64,000 bases of DNA, taken from NCBI GenBank assembly GCA_938039675.1, contig CALHUI010000004.1, forward strand, positions 107,129-171,128. The letters are read 5' to 3'. The DNA comes from an uncultured Cytophagales bacterium. GTDB lineage: Bacteria; Bacteroidota; Bacteroidia; Cytophagales; Thermoflexibacteraceae. Positions 57,616 to 64,000 of the stretch are shown one piece after another (the stretch's first letter is position 1; each line of letters starts with the position of its first letter). The translations under genes were made by a program, and so were the position numbers. Under the pieces are notes generated by a model. That model was not told the origin of the DNA. It ran no database searches and saw nothing but the letters and a program-made list of their open reading frames with translations.

Positions 57616-57692
57616 CGCAGCCATTCCGCAAACGGAGTGGCTTTTTTCATGAATTGTGTATTTTGCGGTGCATCATTTTACATCCCGTTCAT

Positions 57693-58604
57693 ATGCTGTT
57701 CATAGACCCCCATATACACATGGTTTCCCGCACTACCGACGATTATCAGGCCATGCGGGCGGCAGGCATTGTAGCTGTTATTGAGCCTGCCTTTTGGCAA
57801 GGGCAACCTCGCACCGAAGTCGGCACTTATAAAGACTATCTTAGTATGCTGGTCGGTTGGGAGCGTTTCCGCGCCAGTCAGTTTGGAATTCGCCACTACT
57901 GCACCGTCGGGCTGAACTCCCGCGAAGCCAACAACGAAGCCCTCGCCGAGCAGGTAATGGAACTTTTGCCGCTCTTCCTGATGAAAGAAGGCGTGTTGGG
58001 TATCGGCGAAATAGGTTTTGATGACCAGACACCGGCAGAGGAAAAATACTTCCGCGCACAGTTGGAAATGGCAAAAGAGTTAGACCTCTTAGTACAAATT
58101 CACACGCCGCATCGCGACAAGAAACACGGCACCAGCCGCAGCATGGATTTGTGTATAGAGCACGGACTTTCTCCCGAAAAAGTGATTATTGACCACAACA
58201 ACGAAGAAACTGTTTGCCAAGTGCTCGACCGAGGCTTTTGGGCAGCATTTACCATTTATCCGCATACGAAAATGGGAAATGAGCGCATGGTAGCCATTGT
58301 ACAGCAATACGGTTCGGAGCGTATTTTTGTGAACAGTGCCGCCGACTGGGGCATAAGCGACCCGCTAGCAGTGCCTAAAACTGCTTCTCTGATGCTGGAA
58401 CGCGGTATCAGCGAAGCTGATGTACACAAAGTTTGCTATCAAAACGCACTGCTTGCTTTCGGGCAAAGCGGGCAGTTCAACGAATCGGATTGGTTAATGG
58501 GTGTATCTATTGACCAAACACAGCGATTCAACGGCAACTCCGTGCTCCGCGGCGGACAGCCCCCACAGGTAGATAAGCCTGCCGATGAGCGCATTATCCG
58601 TTAG
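57693..58604 (+). CDS. TatD-type metal-dependent hydrolase, EboB-like
   Basis: 303 residues from ATG 57693 ('MLFIDPHIHMVSRTTDDY'); a frame extending into the tRNA adds 34 residues and is not used. TIM-barrel amidohydrolase with metal ligands His7/His9 and candidates in 'VLGIGEIGFDDQTP', 'QIHTPHRDKK', 'IIDHNNEETV', 'NSAADWGISDPLAVPK'. The sequence resembles EboB, one gene of the ebo cluster that moves isoprenoid precursors to the periplasm in several bacteria (from memory). None of the other ebo genes (UbiA-like eboC, dehydroquinate-synthase-like eboD) are here. Substrate unknown. Confidence 0.85.
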   Translation: MLFIDPHIHMVSRTTDDYQAMRAAGIVAVIEPAFWQGQPRTEVGTYKDYLSMLVGWERFRASQFGIRHYCTVGLNSREANNEALAEQVMELLPLFLMKEGVLGIGEIGFDDQTPAEEKYFRAQLEMAKELDLLVQIHTPHRDKKHGTSRSMDLCIEHGLSPEKVIIDHNNEETVCQVLDRGFWAAFTIYPHTKMGNERMVAIVQQYGSERIFVNSAADWGISDPLAVPKTASLMLERGISEADVHKVCYQNALLAFGQSGQFNESDWLMGVSIDQTQRFNGNSVLRGGQPPQVDKPADERIIR

Positions 58605-58678
58605 CAACCCATACAACCGGACGCTGAAATGCTTAATTTAGCATACTCATTGAAAATGAAAACTTTGAACATAAGCCA

Positions 58679-60364
58679 ATGAAGCAGCAATATCCATGGT
58701 TCGAGAGCTATCCGGCGCGGATGCCTCACGAAATCAACCCTGATGAGTTCCCCTCTATCCCTGCCATGCTGGAAACTGCTTTTGCGCAATATGCAAAAAA
58801 TCCGGCGTTTATCCACATGGACAAGCAATTGACTTTCCAAGAGATAGATGAACTTTCCGCACAATTTGCCGCCTATCTGCAAAACAAAACCACTCTGAAA
58901 AAAGGCGACCGGGTTGCCATTCAGATGCCCAACGTAATGGCTTACCCTATTGTAATGTTCGGCATTTTACGTGCAGGCATGGTGGTGGTTAATACCAACC
59001 CGCTTTACACCCCGCGCGAAATGGAGCATCAGTTCAACGACTCCGGCGCAAAAGCAATTGTTATCCTTGCCAACTTTGCTTCCGTGCTGGAAAAAGTACT
59101 ACCCCATACGCCGGCACTCGAGCATGTCATCATTTCGGAAATAGGCGATTTTTTGCCTTTACCAAAGCGGCTGATTGTCAATTCGGTAGTAAAATATGTA
59201 AAAAAAATGGTGCCTGCCTACAATATTCCCAAGGCTGTGGCACTCCGCGATGCGCTGTCCGAAGGTGCGCAACTGACTTTCAGTAAACCCTCCATCCAAC
59301 CTTCCGATATTGCATTTATCCAATATACAGGTGGCACTACGGGCGTTTCAAAAGGCGCTATGCTCACACACCGGAACATCACTGCCAATGTAGCACAGAT
59401 GCGTGCCGCTATGGAGGTTTCACTGGAATTAGGTAAAGAACTGGTGGTAACAGCCCTGCCGCTGTATCATATTTTCTCACTGACGGTGAACTGCTTCGGC
59501 TTCTTTATGATGGGCGGCACAAACCTGCTGATTACCAATCCGCGCGATATGAAAGCCTTCATCAAAGATTTGGCAAAATATCCGTTTACGGCCATCACCG
59601 GTGTCAATACGCTTTTCAATGGTCTGCTCAATCAGCCCGAGTTCCGTCAATTAAATTTTTCTAAGTTAAAAGTATCTGTTGGCGGCGGCATGGCCGTGCA
59701 GGCAGTAGTAGCCGAAAACTGGCGCAAAGTAACAGGTTGTGAATTAGTAGAAGGCTACGGACTTACCGAAAGTTCTCCCGTGCTTTCCTGCAACCCTACC
59801 GACGGTACAGGCCGAATAGGCACTATTGGCATCCCGCTGCCTTCCACCATACTTAAAATTGTACAAGAAGACGGCAGCACCGCCCCCTTTGGCGAGCCGG
59901 GTGAAATTTGGGCATATGGTCCACAAATTATGGCGGGCTACTGGCAGCGCCCCGAAGAAACCAACAAGGTGATTAAGGACGGCTGGCTGGCTACGGGCGA
60001 TATAGGAATTGAATTACCCGGCGGCTACTTCAAAATTGTGGACAGGAAAAAGGAAATGATTCTTGTTTCAGGCTTCAATGTATATCCTAACGAAATTGAA
60101 GATGTGGTAGCGCAGCACCCGAAAGTGCTGGAAGTAGCTGCCATTGGTGTACCTGACCCTAAATCTACCGAAGCAGTAAAAATATTTATTGTCAAGCGCG
60201 ACCAATCACTTACTGAGGACGAGATTCGTGAATACTGCAAAGACAACTTCACCAATTACAAACTACCGAAACACATCGAGTTCCGTACCGAACTACCAAA
60301 GACCAATGTAGGCAAAATCCTGCGCCGTGCACTTCGGGAAGAGGAAATGAAGAAATATCAGTAA
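58679..60364 (+). CDS. fadD: Long-chain acyl-CoA synthetase
   Basis: 561 residues, AMP-forming ANL superfamily. Motifs: '[20 protein letters not shown]' (P-loop), '[15 protein letters not shown]', '[20 protein letters not shown]', '[20 protein letters not shown]', and Lys in '[15 protein letters not shown]'. Closest to bacterial FadD. It activates fatty acids for lipid synthesis or beta-oxidation; the thiolase at 6.5 kb would act downstream. Transcribed from the same strand as the EboB-like gene with a 74-base gap. Confidence 0.9.
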   Translation: MKQQYPWFESYPARMPHEINPDEFPSIPAMLETAFAQYAKNPAFIHMDKQLTFQEIDELSAQFAAYLQNKTTLKKGDRVAIQMPNVMAYPIVMFGILRAGMVVVNTNPLYTPREMEHQFNDSGAKAIVILANFASVLEKVLPHTPALEHVIISEIGDFLPLPKRLIVNSVVKYVKKMVPAYNIPKAVALRDALSEGAQLTFSKPSIQPSDIAFIQYTGGTTGVSKGAMLTHRNITANVAQMRAAMEVSLELGKELVVTALPLYHIFSLTVNCFGFFMMGGTNLLITNPRDMKAFIKDLAKYPFTAITGVNTLFNGLLNQPEFRQLNFSKLKVSVGGGMAVQAVVAENWRKVTGCELVEGYGLTESSPVLSCNPTDGTGRIGTIGIPLPSTILKIVQEDGSTAPFGEPGEIWAYGPQIMAGYWQRPEETNKVIKDGWLATGDIGIELPGGYFKIVDRKKEMILVSGFNVYPNEIEDVVAQHPKVLEVAAIGVPDPKSTEAVKIFIVKRDQSLTEDEIREYCKDNFTNYKLPKHIEFRTELPKTNVGKILRRALREEEMKKYQ

Positions 60365-60367
60365 CGG

Positions 60368-61393
60368 CTATGCCTCAAAAATTTTCATGCCTTCGGTGCA
60401 GTTCCGGCAAATTTCTATCTCCCGCCGTGAGTGCAGCAGCGCTTGCCGAAACCGCTGATAGGCTTCACCGCGCCATACGTGAGCAAATGACTGTTCAGCA
60501 ACATTGCCTAACGTATGGTGTGCGTCTTTATCAAAACAGCAGGGAACAACCTTGCCGTCCCAAGTAATTACACAAGAGTGCCACATTTTCCAGCAGGAAT
60601 TTTCCATCGGATTTTTGATTTGGTAAGTCCCGTCGGCTTGTCGGGCATAGCGCGAGTAGCGGCTTTGTTCCGGTATCAGTGGTGAACCGTTCCGATAGTC
60701 GTAAATCTGCGCGGTTTTGAGTTGTACCTCATCCACACCCAATTTTTTGGCGAGTGTTTTTACTTCTTCAATCTGATGTTCGTTGGGCTTAACAACCAAA
60801 AACTGAAAGATAACATGCGGCGTAGCGCTTTTCAGTTGCTTTTTCCACGATAAAATGCGTTGCGTACCCTCAATTACTTTGTCTAATTTGCCACCCACGC
60901 GGTACGCCTGATAGGTTTCCTGCGTGGTGCCGTCTATGGAAATAATCAGCTGACTAAGCCCGCTTTCCACCGTTTTGCGGGCATTTTCATCGTTTAGAAA
61001 ATGGGCATTGGTAGATGTAGCCGTATAGATGCCGCATTCATGCGCATAGTGCACCAATTCGGTAAACCGTGGATGCAGATATGGCTCGCCCTGAAAGTAG
61101 AAAGTCAGCCAAATGAGTTGCTTTTGCAGTTCATCAATAGTTTTTTTGAACAGTTCGGCCTGCAACATACCTGTAGGGCGCGTAAAGGAACGCAAACCAC
61201 TCGGACATTCTGGGCAGCGCAGGTTGCAAGCAGTTGTTGGCTCAATAGAAATAGCAGCAGGAAACCCCTTATGCAGCGGCCTCCGAAGATACTTAGACAG
61301 CCGATAGCTGAGCATCAACTGCAAAAGATTGAAAATTTTGGCAGGTGTGAGGGTTTGGAGCAGGTGCAGACGGTCAGTCCATTTTTTCCACAT
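60368..61393 (-). CDS. Radical SAM/SPASM enzyme
   Basis: 341 residues from ATG 61393; the frame continues to 61453 inside the upstream gene. Radical SAM cluster Cys56, Cys60 and Cys63 ('TACNLRCPECPSG', CX3CX2C). Other motifs: 'YFQGEPYLHPRFTELVHYAH' and 'TSTNAHFLND', then the SPASM region 'CWKMWHSCVITWDGKVVPCC...' with final 'ICRNCTEG'. Reaction unknown; SPASM enzymes modify peptides or small molecules. Its start overlaps the stop of the membrane-protein gene by about 20 bases, indicating coupling. Confidence 0.85.
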   Translation of the reverse strand: MWKKWTDRLHLLQTLTPAKIFNLLQLMLSYRLSKYLRRPLHKGFPAAISIEPTTACNLRCPECPSGLRSFTRPTGMLQAELFKKTIDELQKQLIWLTFYFQGEPYLHPRFTELVHYAHECGIYTATSTNAHFLNDENARKTVESGLSQLIISIDGTTQETYQAYRVGGKLDKVIEGTQRILSWKKQLKSATPHVIFQFLVVKPNEHQIEEVKTLAKKLGVDEVQLKTAQIYDYRNGSPLIPEQSRYSRYARQADGTYQIKNPMENSCWKMWHSCVITWDGKVVPCCFDKDAHHTLGNVAEQSFAHVWRGEAYQRFRQALLHSRREIEICRNCTEGMKIFEA

Positions 61394-61868
61394 ACACGCC
61401 GAAAACAACAAAATAGAAGCCAAACCAAACCACCAGCAAAGCACTGAATACATAGAGCAGTGTTTGCGTGTTATAATTCACCTGCGAGTCGTTGCCTTTC
61501 AGAACATCCACCAACAGCAGACACAAAATCAGATTGAGGAAGAAGGCAACTCCTTTTGTCCAATGCTCAAAACGTTTGGTAAAGCGGGGGCGATTTTCGC
61601 GTGCTGCCCAATATTTGCGTTTCGGTACGGGCAATAAAGAAGATGGCAGACGGGTTACGCTGCTGCCGAGCAAAAGAATCGCACTGTTCAACAGTACACA
61701 AGCCAGTACAGCCACATAAAAGTAATAATCGCGCGTCAGGAAGTAATACGGCAGCCCGAGTTCATCAAATAATACGGCTACGTTTTCAGGCATGTAAACA
61801 TAGGTAATCAGTAAAACCGCCAGAAAACCCAATAAAGACAGAATCCAAAGTATTTTTGCTAAACCCAT
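61374..61868 (-). CDS. Four-helix membrane protein of unknown function
   Basis: 164 residues from ATG 61868 ('MGLAKILWILSLLGFLAVLL'); a longer frame to 61976 overlaps the divergent YraN gene and is not used. Four predicted transmembrane helices. Between helices 2 and 3 lies a basic loop ('PVPKRKYWAARENRPRFTKR'). No family recognised. It overlaps the radical SAM gene, so the two probably work together, but no function can be assigned. Confidence 0.75.
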   Translation of the reverse strand: MGLAKILWILSLLGFLAVLLITYVYMPENVAVLFDELGLPYYFLTRDYYFYVAVLACVLLNSAILLLGSSVTRLPSSLLPVPKRKYWAARENRPRFTKRFEHWTKGVAFFLNLILCLLLVDVLKGNDSQVNYNTQTLLYVFSALLVVWFGFYFVVFGVYVEKMD

Positions 61869-61897
61869 GAGGCTGTTACGAAATTTACCGTAAAGAT

Positions 61898-62263
61898 ATG
61901 CCAAAAAACTCAGGTGTGAACCGCAAACAAAAAGGCCAACAGGGCGAGGCAATGGCAGCAGCATATTTGCAAGCACAGGGCTACGAAATTCTCAGGCGCA
62001 ACTACAAACCCAAAGGCACCGAAATAGACATTGTAGCACGGCAGGCAGAAACGATAGTTTTTGTGGAAGTCAAAAGCCGCGAAACCAACAACTTCGGCTA
62101 CCCCGAAGAAGCCGTGAACACAGCTAAGCAGGAGCGTGTCAAACGCGCTGCAGAGCATTTTATCACCGAGCAAGACTGGCACGGCGACATCCGCTTTGAC
62201 ATCATCTCCATCACTTGGTCAGACCCACCCGAACTGGTGCATTTTCAAGATGCTTTCCACTGA
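61898..62263 (+). CDS. YraN-family (UPF0102) nuclease-like protein
   Basis: 121 residues with the PD-(D/E)XK-like core of the UPF0102 family: 'GQQGEAMAAAYLQAQGYEIL', 'RRNYKPKGTEIDIVARQAE', 'IVFVEVKSRE'. YraN-like proteins resemble Holliday-junction resolvases but lack established activity. Divergent from the membrane-protein gene with about 30 bases between starts. Confidence 0.88.
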   Translation: MPKNSGVNRKQKGQQGEAMAAAYLQAQGYEILRRNYKPKGTEIDIVARQAETIVFVEVKSRETNNFGYPEEAVNTAKQERVKRAAEHFITEQDWHGDIRFDIISITWSDPPELVHFQDAFH

Positions 62264-62278
62264 TTGTTCAATACAAAT

Positions 62279-62365
62279 ACACGGATTTTGGCAGATTTCA
62301 CAGATAAACGCCTATTTTTCATCTTTATTCTGCGTAAGTCTGCATCATTTGCCTCAAATCCGTGT
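62279..62365. repeat. Imperfect palindrome in intergenic spacer
   Basis: A perfect 10-bp outer arm ACACGGATTT (62279-62288) / AAATCCGTGT (62356-62365). Inside it, arm GCAGATTT (62291-62298) pairs with AAGTCTGC (62336-62343) with one mismatch. Similar palindromic spacers with CGGATT and CTGC motifs recur in Bacteroidota genomes, so this may be one copy of a dispersed element; I cannot count copies from one window. Confidence 0.55.
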
Positions 62366-62482
62366 CTTTCGTGCATAAAGGCTTCAGCATTGCCGCGCAA
62401 GCGAATTTTTACGCTTTTTTGAATACAGATGAAGCGGATTGATTTGCCAAACCCCTAAATCTACGTTTATTTGCTCAACTGC

Positions 62483-63889
62483 CTAAATATGCAGCGCACG
62501 ATTTTCCGTAGCAGCTAAGCATGCCTCTTTCATAGCCTCGCTGAACGTAGGGTGCGCATGGCTCATGCGGGCGATATCTTCCGCCGAGGCTCGGTATTCC
62601 ATTGCTACAACAGCTTCCATAATCATGTCTGCTGCACGTGCGCCAATGATATGCACGCCCAGAATTTCATCGGTTTGCGCATCGGCAAGCACTTTTACCA
62701 GCCCGTCGGTGTCCATACTGGCGCGGGCGCGCCCCAATGCTTTGAACGGGAACGAACCCACTTTATATTTTCTGCCGGCAGACTTCAGCTCTTCTTCGGT
62801 ATAGCCTACGCCTGCCACCTCCGGCCACGTGTACACTACGCCCGGAATGAGCAAGTAGTTGATATGTGGCTTTTGCCCTGCAATCTGTTCGGCTACGAGC
62901 ACACCTTCTTCTTCGGCTTTGTGCGCCAGCATCTGCCCGCGAATTACGTCGCCAATGGCATAGATGCCCTTCACGTTGGTTTCCAAATGCTCATCTACTT
63001 CTACTCTGCCGCGGTTGTCCAACCGCACGCCTACTTTGTCCAAACCCAGACCGTCGGTGTAGGGACGGCGACCGGTAGAGAGCAGGCAATAGTCGCCGCG
63101 GAAAGTAACGGTTTCGCCTTTTTCATTTTCGGCAGTCAGCACTACCTCATCGCCTTCTACCTGTCCGCCGGTTACTTTGTGCTTAAAGTGGAAACTGAAA
63201 CCGAGTTTAGCAAGCACTTTTTGCAACTCTTTGCCCATGGTTCTGTCCATAGAAGGAATCAGCGAATCGGTATATTCCACAACAGTTACTTTCGCACCCA
63301 TACGACCATAGATAGAGCCGATTTCCATACCGATAACACCGCCACCGATGATGATGAGGTGTTTGGGAATTTCTTTCATTTCCAGTGCTTCGGTGGAGGT
63401 AATGAAACGTTTTTTATCGTATGGGATGCCCTGCAATACAATCGGCTTAGAACCTGTAGCAATAATTACTTTGTCGGTATCCAGTATTTTCACCGAACCG
63501 TCGGCAGCAGTAACTTTTACCTGATGACGGCTTTCAAACGAGCCGACACCGTGGTAAACGTCCACTTTATTTTTTTTCATCAGGAACGCCACGCCTTCGC
63601 AAGTTTTGCTTACCACGTCGCGTTTGCGCTGAATCATTTGTTCCAGATTGACTTTCAGGTCGTTAAGTTCAATACCGTGTGCTTTGAAGTTGTGTAAAGC
63701 ATTGTGGAAATGCTCAGAAGAGTCTAACAAGGCTTTGGAAGGGATACAGCCTACGTTCAGGCAAGTTCCGCCAAGAGTATTGTATTTTTCAATAATGGCT
63801 GTTTTCAGGCCGAGCTGTGCGGCGCGGATAGCAGCTACATACCCGCCTGGGCCGGAGCCAATTATCGTTAAGTCGTATTTTGGATTCAT
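62483..63889 (-). CDS. lpdA: Dihydrolipoyl dehydrogenase
   Basis: 468 residues. E3 component of pyruvate and 2-oxoglutarate dehydrogenases. FAD motif 'IIGSGPGGYVAAIRAAQLGL', redox disulfide Cys43/Cys48 ('GGTCLNVGCIPSK'), NAD motif 'IIGGGVIGMEIGSIYGRMG', and the C-terminal His-Glu pair in 'HAHPTFSEAMKE'. E1/E2 genes are not in the window. The -7 element at 63924-63931 lies about 35 bases upstream. Confidence 0.97.
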   Translation of the reverse strand: MNPKYDLTIIGSGPGGYVAAIRAAQLGLKTAIIEKYNTLGGTCLNVGCIPSKALLDSSEHFHNALHNFKAHGIELNDLKVNLEQMIQRKRDVVSKTCEGVAFLMKKNKVDVYHGVGSFESRHQVKVTAADGSVKILDTDKVIIATGSKPIVLQGIPYDKKRFITSTEALEMKEIPKHLIIIGGGVIGMEIGSIYGRMGAKVTVVEYTDSLIPSMDRTMGKELQKVLAKLGFSFHFKHKVTGGQVEGDEVVLTAENEKGETVTFRGDYCLLSTGRRPYTDGLGLDKVGVRLDNRGRVEVDEHLETNVKGIYAIGDVIRGQMLAHKAEEEGVLVAEQIAGQKPHINYLLIPGVVYTWPEVAGVGYTEEELKSAGRKYKVGSFPFKALGRARASMDTDGLVKVLADAQTDEILGVHIIGARAADMIMEAVVAMEYRASAEDIARMSHAHPTFSEAMKEACLAATENRALHI

Positions 63890-63923
63890 GGGAAAAAAAG
63901 ATTTGCGTAGATGAATACAGCCA

Positions 63924-63931
63924 CAAATTTA
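63924..63931 (-). promoter_or_regulatory. Probable -7 element of lpdA
   Basis: On the minus strand TAAATTTG, matching TAnnTTTG, 35 bases before the lpdA ATG. The -33 side is poor (no TTTG at 18-20 bases), so this is a partial match. Confidence 0.45.
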
Positions 63932-63940
63932 TAGCAAAGC

Positions 63941-64000
63941 CTATTCTGAAACCCTTAAAAACCGCATCACGGTTTTTATTTTTTCCGAATCAATAGGCTT
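63941..64000 (-). CDS. C-terminal end of a protein running off the window
   Basis: A minus-strand frame open at the right edge closes at TAG (63941). Its last 19 residues run 'KPIDSEKIKTVMRFLRVSE'. The 'KPID...IK' pattern is like the end of a response-regulator receiver domain (Lys-Pro before the last helix), but 19 residues are too few to be sure. Confidence 0.35.
   Translation of the reverse strand, partial: KPIDSEKIKTVMRFLRVSE

Noticed and set aside
57591..57692. Upstream extension of the EboB-like gene into tRNA-Arg
   Set aside because: The frame would overlap the tRNA 3' end; the conserved N-terminus begins at ATG 57693.
62552..63697. A 381-codon plus-strand frame
   Set aside because: Antisense to lpdA; its composition (many Phe, His and Tyr) is that of a reverse-frame shadow.
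63953..63973. Short inverted repeat AAAAACCG/CGGTTTTT near the right edge
   Set aside because: It falls inside the predicted partial coding frame and lacks a convincing terminator position.

Overview
The window reads as a chromosomal segment of a gliding-type Bacteroidota, most likely Cytophagales or a close relative (inference). The evidence is gldD and gldE homologues, a PorX-type response regulator with a PglZ-like domain, a PorP/SprF-family protein, a CarboxypepD_reg/TonB-dependent receptor, and promoters of the Bacteroidota type (-33 TTTG, -7 TAnnTTTG) in front of several genes. Both tRNA genes lack an encoded CCA. Almost everything is housekeeping; no CRISPR array, prophage or intact insertion sequence was seen.

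Layout. 1-7.8 kb: the end of a RavA/MoxR ATPase, a DUF1573 protein, a small helical protein, an isochorismatase-fold hydrolase, murA (with Asp in place of the usual catalytic Cys), a secreted GH30-like hydrolase and a thiolase. 7.9-11.9 kb, minus strand: lipoprotein-mutY-ssb-gldE-gldD. 12-22.65 kb, minus strand: a complete spc+alpha ribosomal block from rplP to rplQ, including secY, map, infA, rpmJ and rpoA. The S10 half (rpsJ to rpsC) is absent. The block instead has its own near-consensus promoter and a roughly 190-nt structured leader. Directly upstream lies a collapsed RND efflux operon (22.9-24.5 kb) in which adaptor, pump and outer-membrane genes have been fused by deletions.

24.7-31.8 kb: porX, a decayed secreted-protein gene, a formylglycine-enzyme-like secreted protein, a MarR regulator, an AlaA-type aminotransferase, lspA and a multiply frameshifted WG-repeat gene. 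31.8-42.8 kb: an MBOAT acyltransferase, hemC, tRNA-Gln, prs, rplY, PBP2 coupled to a PorP/SprF gene, ruvC, a cyclophilin lipoprotein, mgtE and a PAP2 phosphatase. 42.8-44.8 kb, minus strand: a CDGSH protein and the rplM-rpsI-rpsB operon without tsf. 45.2-52.7 kb: envelope proteins (an unknown anchored protein, a solute-binding protein, a TonB-dependent receptor and a 1001-aa BNR/VPS10-like protein). 53.4-54.8 kb: a broken serine hydrolase. 54.9-64 kb: an orphan protein, rnr, tRNA-Arg with an EboB-like TatD hydrolase, an acyl-CoA ligase, a radical SAM gene coupled to a membrane protein, a YraN-like nuclease and lpdA.

The genes fall into translation (ribosomal blocks, tRNAs, rnr), envelope biogenesis (murA, PBP2, lspA, secY, MBOAT) and type IX secretion/gliding (gldD, gldE, porX, porP/sprF). 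Five clear pseudogene loci in 64 kb is many for such a housekeeping-rich stretch. I did not find a convincing new multi-gene system. The strongest unusual signals are the split ribosomal super-operon with its new promoter and leader, and the collapsed efflux operon beside it.
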